Below are positions 49,998-58,408 of a DNA stretch of 64,000 bases, one piece after another; within the stretch, counting starts at the first letter, position 1, and every line of letters begins with the position of its first letter. This DNA is from DATMBL01 sp050735975. Lineage in GTDB: Bacteria > Desulfobacterota > Binatia > UBA9968. The position numbers were made by a program, and so were the translations under genes. The DNA is taken from positions 1-64,000 of the forward strand of contig JBOHVS010000019.1 in NCBI GenBank assembly GCA_050735975.1, given 5' to 3'. The notes beneath the pieces were generated by a model that ran no database searches, was not told the DNA's origin, and saw only the letters and a program-made list of their open reading frames with translations.

Positions 49998-52534
49998 TGA
50001 TCTCGTTGTTCAAAAGATGGGTTTGGTTGATGGCGCTGCGGGACGCCCGGCGCGGCCTCAAGACCATGCTCCTATCCATGTCCTGCGTTGTCTTGGGAGT
50101 CTCAGCCGTTGTCGCGTCTTACTCGTTTCGGGATAACCTGCAGTCGAGCGTCCGCGCCCAATCGAAAGGCTTGCTCGGCGCCGATCTGGCCATAGCCAGC
50201 CGGGAGCCGTTCTCAAACGAAGCCGAAGCTCTCATCGCCTCAATCGGCGGCAACCAGTCCCGGCAGATCGGCTTTTCCTCGATGGCGTATTTTCCCAAAA
50301 CCGGCAACTCGCGACTTGTACAGGTGCGAGCTATTGGGGTAAATTTTCCTTACTATGGCGCATTGGAAACCGATCCGCCCGCCGCGATCAACACATTTCA
50401 CGGCGGCCTCAATGCTTTGGTTGATGAAACCCTGATGTTGCAGTTCGACGCGCGCATCGGCGATCGTCTCAAAGTCGGCGATCAGGAGTTTCGCATAGCC
50501 GGGAAACTTCGTAAGATCCCCGGTGAAACGCTGGCTTTTTCGCTGCTAAGCCCGCGGGTCTACGTCCCCATCGCGCAGCTGGACCAAGCAGTTCTCAATC
50601 AAAAGGGCGGCCGGGTTCGATACCGCGCCTATTTCAAGTTGGATTCGCGCGTCGATGTCGACGGACTCGTTGCCCGTATTTCGCCCGAGCTCGCGCGTCT
50701 CCGCTTGCGGGCCGACACCGTGGCGCGCCGAATGAACGCCGTCTCCCGCTCGATGGAGAATCTTTCCCGTTATCTGCGCTTGGCGGTTTTTACCGCGGTC
50801 TTGCTCGCGGGTGTGGGAGTCGGCAGCGGCACCCACGTCTACGCTAAACAGAAAACCTTCTCGGTGGCGACGCTCCGCTGCCTCGGTGCCCGTCCGAGGG
50901 AAACAGTTTTCATCTATGTTATTCAAGCTCTGCTGATCGCGCTCGCCGGATCCGTGTTGGGGGCCGCGCTCGGTACCGTGATACAGGCGTCGCTGCCGAT
51001 TGCCCTCAAGGACTTCCTGCCGGTGAGTTCAGTTGCTCCATTTTCGATGAAGGGAGTTTTTGCGGGGATTTCCATTGGTCTTGGCACGAGCCTTCTCTTC
51101 GCCTTGATTCCATTAGTCTCGCTGAGAAGGATCTCGCCGCTGGTTGCGCTCCGATCTTCGTACGAACCGGATGAACGTCTTAAAGATCCGTTCCACTGGT
51201 TGATTTTCCTCTCGATTGTCGCGGCCATATTCGCGTTTGCTTTGGCCACTACCGAGAATTGGGTTCACGCGCTGTGGTTTACAGGCGGAGTGTTGACAGC
51301 GTTTGGATCTATCGCGCTGGTTGCGAGAGGGATATCAATATTGATGAAAAAACTCATTCCCGGGTTTTTGCCGTTTGCATGGCGTCAAGGCTTGGCGAAT
51401 CTTTATCGCCCCAACAACCAAACCATGGCAGTCATGCTAGCGATCGGACTCGGAACGTTCTTGATGGTCACGCTTTTCAGCGTTCACAGTATGTTGGTAA
51501 ACCAGGTTGTGGAACGGAGCGGTAAGGGCGAACCCAATCTCGTGCTCTTTGATGTGCAAAAAGACCAAAGAGAGGCAATCGCGAATCTCTTCAGCTCCTT
51601 CAGTGTCAGCGCTTACGAAGAAGTGCCCATCGTTACCTTGCGTCTGGCCGCCGTCAAAAACCGACGGGTGGAAGAGATCCGCGCGGACGCCAATCCGCCA
51701 ATCCCCGGATGGGCGCTGCGCCGTGAATACCGATCCACCTACCGCAGCCGCCTCGCGAGCACCGAGCAGATTATCATGGGGGAATGGCAGGGTAGAGTGG
51801 CTGCCGGCGCGCAACCGATCCCGGTGTCGCTCGAGAGGAGCATCGCCGAAACGCTGAAAGTGTCCATCGGGGACCCATTGCAATTCGAGCTGCAGGGGGT
51901 TCCATTGATAACCGAGGTTGCCAGTGTCCGCGAGGTGGATTGGCAACGGGTTCAACCCAACTTCTTCGTGGTTTTTCCCGAAGGCGTACTTGAGAGCGCG
52001 CCGCAATTCTTCGCGATCGCCACCCGCGCGGAGCCTCCTCAGGTCTCCGCCAGCCTTCAGCGCGCGGTCGTCGAACGTTTTCCGAACGTTTCGATGATAG
52101 ATTTGACGCTCGTCCTTAACACGCTGGACTCCATTCTGGACAGAGTATCGGCCGCTCTTCATTTTATAGCCCTGTTTGTTATTATTACCGGCGTTGCGGT
52201 TCTCTTCAGCGCCGTACTGAGCAGCCGGCCGCAGCGTCTCAAGGAAAGTATCTTGATGAGGACGCTCGGCGCCCCGCGATTGGGGATTATTGACGCGATC
52301 GTTGCCGAGTATCTCTTGTTGGGCCTGATTTCGTGTGTGACGGGCGCGCTGCTCGCAACCGTGGCCAGTTGGGGGCTGAGCTACTATTTTCTCAGCGCCG
52401 TTCCGAGAATCTCATGGACCCCGGTCGTGGCGATTGTTGTTATGGTCACCGGAGGGACGGTTCTGGCGGGCCTGGCGGGTTGCTGGGGAATTTTTCGCCG
52501 CCCGGCGCTCGAGGCGCTGCGCGCGGAAACATAG
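49997..52534 (+). CDS. ybbP: ABC transporter permease, YbbP type
   Basis: The 845-residue permease has an N-terminal membrane helix, a periplasmic MacB-type domain, an FtsX-like block of helices near residues 250-460, a second large periplasmic domain, and a final FtsX block (FIALFVIITGVAVLFSAVLS, LGAPRLGIIDAIVAEYLLLG). Around ten helices total, as in YbbP, twice the size of LolC. It pairs with the preceding ATPase. The internal repeat of two FtsX domains suggests one polypeptide does the work of a permease dimer. Confidence 0.88.
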   Translation: MISLFKRWVWLMALRDARRGLKTMLLSMSCVVLGVSAVVASYSFRDNLQSSVRAQSKGLLGADLAIASREPFSNEAEALIASIGGNQSRQIGFSSMAYFPKTGNSRLVQVRAIGVNFPYYGALETDPPAAINTFHGGLNALVDETLMLQFDARIGDRLKVGDQEFRIAGKLRKIPGETLAFSLLSPRVYVPIAQLDQAVLNQKGGRVRYRAYFKLDSRVDVDGLVARISPELARLRLRADTVARRMNAVSRSMENLSRYLRLAVFTAVLLAGVGVGSGTHVYAKQKTFSVATLRCLGARPRETVFIYVIQALLIALAGSVLGAALGTVIQASLPIALKDFLPVSSVAPFSMKGVFAGISIGLGTSLLFALIPLVSLRRISPLVALRSSYEPDERLKDPFHWLIFLSIVAAIFAFALATTENWVHALWFTGGVLTAFGSIALVARGISILMKKLIPGFLPFAWRQGLANLYRPNNQTMAVMLAIGLGTFLMVTLFSVHSMLVNQVVERSGKGEPNLVLFDVQKDQREAIANLFSSFSVSAYEEVPIVTLRLAAVKNRRVEEIRADANPPIPGWALRREYRSTYRSRLASTEQIIMGEWQGRVAAGAQPIPVSLERSIAETLKVSIGDPLQFELQGVPLITEVASVREVDWQRVQPNFFVVFPEGVLESAPQFFAIATRAEPPQVSASLQRAVVERFPNVSMIDLTLVLNTLDSILDRVSAALHFIALFVIITGVAVLFSAVLSSRPQRLKESILMRTLGAPRLGIIDAIVAEYLLLGLISCVTGALLATVASWGLSYYFLSAVPRISWTPVVAIVVMVTGGTVLAGLAGCWGIFRRPALEALRAET

Positions 52535-52717
52535 AACGTGACGCGGTTTCAAACCGGGCCTGCGGCACGAAAACGGTCCGCTATTCATAATGATATAAAG
52601 GAGGAGCCGACAGTTTTCCGAGTCACTTGGCGAGTCACATTTTGTCGCAGTTAATTTAACGACCCTCTTGATTTCTTATTATCGTCACATAGGCTAGATG
52701 GTAAGGAGGTGACGGTC

Positions 52718-53107
52718 ATGCACGTAGATCTGAAGGGCGCGGTCTTAAAGAATATGACTGAGCTTAAGAAGGCAATTTCCGACAAATCTTCTGAAGTGGC
52801 GCAGTTAAGGAGAGAACTCGAGCGGCACGAGAGCATACTGGCGTTGTTATCGCAGAGCAACGGTAGAGGAAAAATGAGAACGGTAAGCGGAAGACGGCGC
52901 GGGCGGGGTGATTTGAACGCGGTGCTGAATCGACTTCCGGAGACATTTACAAGCAAAGAGTTTGTCAAAGCGGGGACACAAGCCAACAAGACGTCAATCT
53001 ATTTGCGGCAGGTTCTCTCAAGATGGGCAAGAACTGGAAAGCTTAAAAGACTGCAAAGGGGCAAGTATCAGAAAACCAAAAAAGGCGTGCAGCGTCTCGC
53101 TGCATAA
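52718..53107 (+). CDS. small coiled-coil / winged-helix-like protein of unknown function
   Basis: The 129-residue product has two parts. Residues about 10-55 form a charged coiled coil (VAQLRRELERHESILALLSQ). The C-terminal part (FTSKEFVKAG, VLSRWARTGKLKRLQRGKYQ) looks like a winged helix, with the RWARTGKLKRL wing found in DNA-binding HTH domains such as AbiEi N-terminal domains. A perfect AAGGAGGTGA lies five bases before the ATG at 52718. It is isolated between ybbP and a LOG gene and is followed by a predicted folded RNA. No family is recognised. Confidence 0.7.
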   Translation: MHVDLKGAVLKNMTELKKAISDKSSEVAQLRRELERHESILALLSQSNGRGKMRTVSGRRRGRGDLNAVLNRLPETFTSKEFVKAGTQANKTSIYLRQVLSRWARTGKLKRLQRGKYQKTKKGVQRLAA

Positions 53108-53186
53108 CTTTTTCTATAGAGCGCTCCAGCGGTGTTCCGACTGCGCTTGAGAATCGAAAATCTCACTTTTTTACGTCTCCGACGAG

Positions 53187-53254
53187 CGGAACTTGGCCCG
53201 CAGTAGCGGGCCTGGACTGTGCTGTTACTGCGACCGCACAGGTTCCGTTTTTTT
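53187..53254 (+). terminator. three-way-junction fold ending in a T-run (terminator or small RNA)
   Basis: Outer stem CGGAAC (53187-53192) pairs with GTTCCG (53242-53247). Inside are hairpin GGCCCGC-AGTA-GCGGGCC (53195-53212) and hairpin CTGTGC/GCACAG (53217-53241). Seven T follow directly. This is the layout of an intrinsic terminator with an unusual branched stem, or of a small structured RNA with its own terminator. It lies 80 bases after the winged-helix-like gene and on the same strand. Confidence 0.55.
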
Positions 53255-53297
53255 CTGAAATAACCTGAATCTTCGTCTTCAAGAATCGCCCGATGGT

Positions 53298-53344
53298 TTC
53301 GATTCGTTAGGCGCCCACGGCTGGTTCTTACCGAACGAATCGAA
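53298..53344. repeat. perfect 11-base inverted repeat with 25-base spacer
   Basis: TTCGATTCGTT (53298-53308) and AACGAATCGAA (53334-53344) are exact complements. It lies 100 bases upstream of the LOG-family gene. It could be an operator, a hairpin in its leader, or an end of a decayed element. Confidence 0.5.
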
Positions 53345-53444
53345 CTCACGGGCGGAGCCCGTCACGGTATTCCGCGACTTCTCGTGCTGCGCCGCTCACA
53401 GTTCTTTAAAATATCGCACCGATATGTCATAGAGTGGTGAAGTT

Positions 53445-54470
53445 ATGAACGACAATCGAGTCACTCCGGATCTTTTGGCCAAGGAGATTCGGGACTGGCT
53501 GCAGGGTTCTCCCGATCCGGTGAACGCCGATTTGATCGCGGAGATGGCGCACACTGTGCTCAAACTGACAGGCGATGAAGCCAATCGCGGGGACCTGAAA
53601 ATCCTCAATCGGGCGCTTAAAGAGCTGCGCCATGCCTTTCGAGTATTTGCCCCGTATCGCTCAGTACGAAAAGTGAGCATCTTCGGCTCGACCAGAGTCA
53701 CAGAGAGCGATGCCCACTATCAGCTAGCGAAGAGGCTGGGCCAGCGGTTGGTCGAAGAGGGGTTGATGGTTATCACCGGGGCCGGCCCCGGAATCATGCA
53801 GGCGGGTCACGAAGGCGCCGGCAGAGAGAAGAGCTTTGGAGTCAATGTCCGGCTGCCGGCCGCGCAAAATGCGAATCGCTTCATTCAAGGCGATTCCAAG
53901 CTGATGACCTTTCGCTTCTTCTTCACGCGCAAGCTGATTTTCGTCAAGGAAGCGGATGCGTTCGTCTTCTTTCCGGGGGGATTTGGCACCCATGACGAAC
54001 TGCTTGAGACGCTCACGTTGGCGCAAACCGGTAAGAGTCAATTGGTCCCCATTGTACTGATGGATCTGCCCGGCAAAGAGTATTGGAGCGACTGGACGCA
54101 GTTTGTGCGGAGGGAGATGCTGGGTCGGGGATACATCTCTGAACAAGAACTGAGTTTCTTCAAGATCATCGATGACGTCGAAGATGCGGCGCGGGAGATC
54201 CAAACGTTTTACCGCAACTATCACTCCTATCGCTTCGTGAAGCAGGATTTGGTCATTCGGCTGAACCATCCACCCACGCAAGGCTTGATAGATACGTTGA
54301 ACCAGGACTTTAAACACATTCTGGCCGGAGGCAAAGTCAGGCAAACAGACCCTTTGCCGGAAGAAGCTGAGCCGGCGAACATGCACTTGCATCGGTTGCT
54401 CCTGCATTTCAACCGGCAGGATTTCGCCTATTTGCGACAGATGATCGATATGATAAACGGAGACAACTGA
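53445..54470 (+). CDS. LOG-family (TIGR00730-type) Rossmann-fold protein
   Basis: The 341-residue protein has a LOG core: VSIFGSTRVTESDAHYQLAK, VITGAGPGIMQAGHEGAGRE and the signature PGGFGTHDELLETLTLAQTG. LOG enzymes cleave nucleoside 5'-monophosphates to base and ribose phosphate. This one belongs to the long form with about 80 extra residues on the N-terminal side and 100 on the C-terminal side. Its usual substrates are purine nucleotides, but the physiological role in bacteria is unclear. It precedes a dehydrogenase gene by 18 bases, which suggests a small operon. Confidence 0.85.
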   Translation: MNDNRVTPDLLAKEIRDWLQGSPDPVNADLIAEMAHTVLKLTGDEANRGDLKILNRALKELRHAFRVFAPYRSVRKVSIFGSTRVTESDAHYQLAKRLGQRLVEEGLMVITGAGPGIMQAGHEGAGREKSFGVNVRLPAAQNANRFIQGDSKLMTFRFFFTRKLIFVKEADAFVFFPGGFGTHDELLETLTLAQTGKSQLVPIVLMDLPGKEYWSDWTQFVRREMLGRGYISEQELSFFKIIDDVEDAAREIQTFYRNYHSYRFVKQDLVIRLNHPPTQGLIDTLNQDFKHILAGGKVRQTDPLPEEAEPANMHLHRLLLHFNRQDFAYLRQMIDMINGDN

Positions 54471-54488
54471 TTCCGAAAGGGGCGGGCG

Positions 54489-55427
54489 ATGGCTTTCCAG
54501 AAAATCGCTATATTGAGCATCGGAGAAATGGGTTACCACTGGGCGCGAATCCTCACGAGCCGCGGCGTCGAAGTGCTTACGTACGTCAATGATAGAGGCG
54601 AGGTCACTCGCAAGCGCGCTGAGAATTCCGGCGCGACAGCGTCGCCATCGATGGCGCGTTTGGTCCGGGACGCCGATCTCCTTGTCTCGATCGTTGTTCC
54701 TTCCGCCGCAACCCGCGTCGCTTCGAAGGTCGCCAAAGCGGTCTCGCAGGCAGGGCGAAAGGATTTGCTTTTTCTCGACGCGAACGCGATTTCCCCCATG
54801 ACCGCCGTAAAGATCGGCGGCATCTTGGCGCCCAGCGGGGTGAACTTCATAGACGGATGCATCATCGGGTCGGCCGTCAAAATGGATAAGGGGGCTGTGG
54901 TTTATGTTTCCGGACCGCAGGCTTCGCGCCTGCAACAGCTCGAAAGCTTCGGTTTCTCGGTAAAAACTTTGGGCCCGAACATAGCGCAGGCGTCCGCGTT
55001 CAAAGTTGTTTATGCGGGGCTCACCAAAGGACTCCAGGGCTTGTTCGCGGAACTCCTCATGGGCGCTAGAAAGTTCGGTCTACTTGACGAAATCCTCAAG
55101 CGGTATGAGGAAAGTTTCCCGGGATTGCTTGACAAAGTGGCGTCGAGTATCGTTGGATTGCGCATCCACGCGGGGAGACGGGCCGAGGAGATGGATGAAC
55201 TGAAGCGGACGTTCAACTATCATGGAATGAAATCTTTCATGGCGCCTGCCGCTCAGAAGGTACTGCAATCAATTGCCGAGTTAAACGTCGGCGAGGCCTC
55301 GTATAATGGGGCGCGAGATGGAGATCTCCTGCAAACGCTCGAGCTATTCTTTGCAAAAGGCCTGCTCCAGGAGATCCCAAAGGAGACAATTAACGGACAG
55401 TCGCCCGGAGCGGGAGTGAGCGGCTGA
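54489..55427 (+). CDS. NAD(P)-binding beta-hydroxyacid dehydrogenase-like protein (DUF1932 type)
   Basis: The 312-residue protein has an N-terminal 6-phosphogluconate-dehydrogenase-like Rossmann domain (KIAILSIGEMGYHWARIL, with the second glycine of GxGxxG changed to Glu-Met context) and a C-terminal all-helix domain typical of DUF1932 (LTKGLQGLFAELLMGARKFG). FIDGCIIGSAVK stands at the active-site loop, and K187-type Lys in AFKVVYAGLTKG may be catalytic. Members reduce or oxidise small beta-hydroxyacids. The substrate is unknown. It is 18 bases after the LOG gene. Confidence 0.78.
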   Translation: MAFQKIAILSIGEMGYHWARILTSRGVEVLTYVNDRGEVTRKRAENSGATASPSMARLVRDADLLVSIVVPSAATRVASKVAKAVSQAGRKDLLFLDANAISPMTAVKIGGILAPSGVNFIDGCIIGSAVKMDKGAVVYVSGPQASRLQQLESFGFSVKTLGPNIAQASAFKVVYAGLTKGLQGLFAELLMGARKFGLLDEILKRYEESFPGLLDKVASSIVGLRIHAGRRAEEMDELKRTFNYHGMKSFMAPAAQKVLQSIAELNVGEASYNGARDGDLLQTLELFFAKGLLQEIPKETINGQSPGAGVSG

Positions 55428-55479
55428 TCATTGGGTTTGAAGATCCTTCACCTCGTCAGCGAGCGTGAGAGATAGCCGA

Positions 55480-55565
55480 CCACCCTTCGACTGGGCTCAG
55501 GGCGATCGGCTAAGCAACGGAAGTAACGATAATTTCCCGTTCGTGCTGAGCCTGGTCGAAGCACA
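55480..55565. repeat. R3 stem-loop repeat, second copy
   Basis: CACCCTTCGACTGGGCTCAG with GGCGATCGG faces CCGTTCGTGCTGAGCCTGGT with CGAAGCAC, the same arms as at 13269-13355. It lies between the dehydrogenase gene and the TPP enzyme gene. Confidence 0.75.
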
Positions 55566-55705
55566 TTTCGAGACTTTCACAAAGTCCACGATGACACACG
55601 TGGCCGGTGTCATTCTGATGAGCCGGGAGCGAACATTCTACGTTCTAGCGCCTTGAGACCTAAACTCAAAGACAGCAAATCCAAAGCATAGAGAGGAGAG
55701 TCAAA

Positions 55706-57487
55706 GTGGCGAAAGCAGAAAGCAGAGTAGAGAAGAAGCAGCCGCAGTACGGGTCGGATGTCGTGGTGGATCTCATGAAAGCGTTCGACATCGAATATGC
55801 CGCCTTCAATCCCGGCGCGACGTTTCGCGGCATCCACGATTCGATCGTCAACTACGGCGGGAATTACAAGCCCGAAGTTATCTTCTGCAACCACGAGGAG
55901 GTTTCAGTAGCGGTGGCCCATGGGTACGCCAAGGCCAAGGGCAAACCGATGATTGCGATCGTGCACAATATGGTCGGCTTGCAACATGCGAGCATGGCGA
56001 TTTTCAATGCGTATATCGACCGGGTTCCGATCATGGTCCTCGGCGGAACCGGGCCCATGAACACTAAACGCCGTCGCCCGCGAATCGATTGGATCCACAC
56101 GGCGCTCGTGCAGGGCAGCCAGGTACGAGATTATGTGAAATGGGACGACCAGCCGTACACGCTGGCTGATGTCCCGGATTCTTTCATTCGCGGTTACCGC
56201 ATCGCCACGACGGAGCCGATGGCTCCCGTCTACATCAACTACGATGCCGATATTCAGGAGGATTCCATTACCTCGCCGATCGAGATTCCGAACGTTAGCC
56301 GGTATGCGGCGCCGGCGCCGATGCAGGCGAACCCCGAAACGCTCCGGCAAGCGGCTCAACTGCTGGTCAACGCGCAGACCCCGCTGATCATCGCGGACAC
56401 TCTTGGACGAAATCCCAAGACGGTACCCGCGCTGATCGAATTGGCGGAGCTTCTGGCAATCCCCGTTTTGGACAAAGGTGCGCGCTTTAACTTTCCCACG
56501 ACTCATCCTTTGGATGTTTCAGATGGAGCCCGGGAGATATTGCGAAAGGCCGATGTGATTTTGACCCTCGACGTGGCCGATCTTTATGGCTCGTTGACGA
56601 CGGTGAGCAAGCAAACCCGGGCCTGCGAGTATGTCACCTCGCCGGGTGTGAAGCTCATCAACATCTCAATGCATGACATGTTGGTGCACGCTTGGGCAGG
56701 CGACTATCAAGCGCTACAAGCGGTGGATCTGCCGATGTGCGCCGACACCTTTATTGCCGTACCGGAGTTGACTCGGCTTTGCCGCGAACTGCTCGGAAAC
56801 GACGGTAAGAAGAAGGCGGGCATCGATGCGAGGCAGAAGGAGCTGGGCGAAAAACACAAAAGCCGTCGCGCCAAATGGTTGGCGGACGCGCAAGCCAAAG
56901 CCACGCAGAAGGAAATCTCAACGGCTTGGCTGGCTGTTGAGCTCGGCGAAGTCATCAAAAAGGAGGATTGGGTGTTAGTGAACGGAAGTTCAAACGGGTG
57001 GGCGCGCCGGTTGTGGGACTTCACGAAGCCCAATCAGTATCTTGGCGCCAGTGGCGGCGCCGGCGTTGGCTACGGCTCCGGCGCCGCGATTGGCGCGGCG
57101 TTGGCGCTCAAAGATACCGGCAAGCTGGCCGTCGATATTCAATCCGACGGCGATCTGTTAATGACCTCCAGCTCACTTTGGACTGCGGCCAAACATCGCA
57201 TCCCGTTGCTTATCGTCATGCACAACAACCAGTCTTTTTACAACTCCGAAGAGCACGGGATCGAAGTCGCTAAATTCCGCGCCAGACCCGTGGAGAACGC
57301 GGGAATTGGAACTCACGTGGACGATCCGGAGGTCGATTATGCCAAGATGGCGCAATCCTTCGGCGTCAATGCCGAGGGACCGGTCCGGCGTCCTGCCGAT
57401 CTTAGACCGGCTCTGGAACGCGGACTGAAATTCGTAAAAGAAAAAAAGCTTCCGTACTTGGTCGATGTGATCTCGGAGCCGCGCTAA
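55706..57487 (+). CDS. thiamine pyrophosphate-dependent enzyme, acetolactate synthase-like
   Basis: The 593-residue protein has the three TPP-enzyme domains: N-terminal pyrimidine domain with the catalytic Glu in CNHEEVSVAVAHGYAKAKG, a central domain (LLVNAQTPLIIADTLGRNP), and the C-terminal PP domain GDLLMTSSSLWTAAKHRIPL with VMHNNQSFYN. It may be a decarboxylase or ligase of the acetolactate synthase, oxalyl-CoA decarboxylase or benzoylformate decarboxylase group; no motif decides between them. Start is GTG at 55706 with GAGAGGAGAG upstream. It may serve catabolism of aromatic or branched acids. Confidence 0.83.
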   Translation: MAKAESRVEKKQPQYGSDVVVDLMKAFDIEYAAFNPGATFRGIHDSIVNYGGNYKPEVIFCNHEEVSVAVAHGYAKAKGKPMIAIVHNMVGLQHASMAIFNAYIDRVPIMVLGGTGPMNTKRRRPRIDWIHTALVQGSQVRDYVKWDDQPYTLADVPDSFIRGYRIATTEPMAPVYINYDADIQEDSITSPIEIPNVSRYAAPAPMQANPETLRQAAQLLVNAQTPLIIADTLGRNPKTVPALIELAELLAIPVLDKGARFNFPTTHPLDVSDGAREILRKADVILTLDVADLYGSLTTVSKQTRACEYVTSPGVKLINISMHDMLVHAWAGDYQALQAVDLPMCADTFIAVPELTRLCRELLGNDGKKKAGIDARQKELGEKHKSRRAKWLADAQAKATQKEISTAWLAVELGEVIKKEDWVLVNGSSNGWARRLWDFTKPNQYLGASGGAGVGYGSGAAIGAALALKDTGKLAVDIQSDGDLLMTSSSLWTAAKHRIPLLIVMHNNQSFYNSEEHGIEVAKFRARPVENAGIGTHVDDPEVDYAKMAQSFGVNAEGPVRRPADLRPALERGLKFVKEKKLPYLVDVISEPR

Positions 57488-57501
57488 TTCCCGACCATCG
57501 C

Positions 57502-58350
57502 ATGGTGGACGATCCGCACGAAGATTTTCGCCGGGCTGTGGACGGCCCCGACGAAGCGATTGATCTCGCCCGCGCCGCGTTGGTCATCGCCCGTAGCGAT
57601 TACCCGGACCTGGATACCGGAGCGTATATTTCACGGCTTGATCACCTGTCTATTCAAGTCTCGCGCCGCTTGGCGATCCCCGCAGCGCAGAGCGCCCGGA
57701 ACGTTGATCGTTCTATCGCTGCGCTGAATCACGTTCTCTTTGAAGAGCGCGGATATCAGGGGAACAGAGAGAACTATTTCGATCCCAAGAACAGCTTCCT
57801 GAATCAGGTGATCGAGCTCAAGCGGGGAATCCCCATTACGCTGTCCGTTCTTTATATGGAAATCGCACGGCGGATCGAACTCCCGCTTCAAGGCGTGGGC
57901 TTTCCAGGTCACTTTTTGGTCAAGTACTCCGATGACAAAGAAGAAATCATTATCGATCCTTTCAATCGCGGTGAGATCAGATCTTTGACGAGCCTTAAGA
58001 AACTCTTGCGGCACTTGTACGGGGGAAGGATTGCTTTTCAGCCGGGTCTCCTCGACGCCGTGACCAAAAAGCAGATTCTTAGGAGAATGCTCAACAACTT
58101 GAAGGCCGCTTATTTGCGAGAGAATGATCTACTGAAAGGCCTTTACGTTTTGCACCGTCTTCTCATCTTAGAGCCGAACTCGGCGGAGGATCTAAGAGAT
58201 CGAGGGGCCGTTCACCTGAAACTCGAATGCTTCAATCAGGCCCTGGAGGATTTCGAGACTTATCTACGGTTGTTTTCCGAAGCGGAGGACGCGCCGCTGA
58301 TACGCGAGCGTGTGATCGATCTGAAAAAGCAGGTGACGCAGATACACTGA
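57502..58350 (+). CDS. SirB1-like / transglutaminase-core protein with TPR-like tail
   Basis: The 282-residue protein has the SirB1 family core (LNHVLFEERGYQGNRENYFD, then LKRGIPITLSVLYMEIARRI and GVGFPGHFLVKY, with IIDPFNRG). It is a transglutaminase-like fold in which the usual catalytic Cys is replaced. The C-terminal part (LLILEPNSAEDLRDRGAVHL and after) forms about two TPR repeats. Members are widespread, and their biochemical role is not established. It begins 14 bases after the TPP gene and is probably cotranscribed with it. Its end runs close to a repeat. Confidence 0.82.
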   Translation: MVDDPHEDFRRAVDGPDEAIDLARAALVIARSDYPDLDTGAYISRLDHLSIQVSRRLAIPAAQSARNVDRSIAALNHVLFEERGYQGNRENYFDPKNSFLNQVIELKRGIPITLSVLYMEIARRIELPLQGVGFPGHFLVKYSDDKEEIIIDPFNRGEIRSLTSLKKLLRHLYGGRIAFQPGLLDAVTKKQILRRMLNNLKAAYLRENDLLKGLYVLHRLLILEPNSAEDLRDRGAVHLKLECFNQALEDFETYLRLFSEAEDAPLIRERVIDLKKQVTQIH

Positions 58351-58358
58351 AGAAAAAG

Positions 58359-58405
58359 CGAGGCGATTGAGCGCAACGAAGCCTATGAGTCTTTTTCAGC
58401 AGCCC
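58359..58405. repeat. R1 dispersed repeat, half copy
   Basis: GCGAGGCGATTGAGCGCAAC and GAAGCCTATGAGTCTTTTTC then AGCAGCCC match the complement of 38513-38559 with four differences by my count. It separates the convergent SirB1-like and radical SAM genes. Confidence 0.82.
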
Positions 58406-58408
58406 GCG

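Larger units (their letters stand above)
53108..53444. other. non-coding region with predicted RNA fold and inverted repeats
   Basis: I see no gene in these 337 bases. They hold the folded element at 53187-53254, an 11-base inverted repeat at 53298-53344 and a small hairpin ACGGGC/GCCCGT at 53348-53362. Confidence 0.6.

Noticed and set aside
53724..54935. 403-codon open frame on the minus strand
   Set aside because: It is the mirror of the LOG and dehydrogenase genes, which have signature motifs on the plus strand.
10661..58405. Repeats as a CRISPR array
   Set aside because: Copies are far apart, palindromic and irregular, with no equal spacers and no cas genes in the window.
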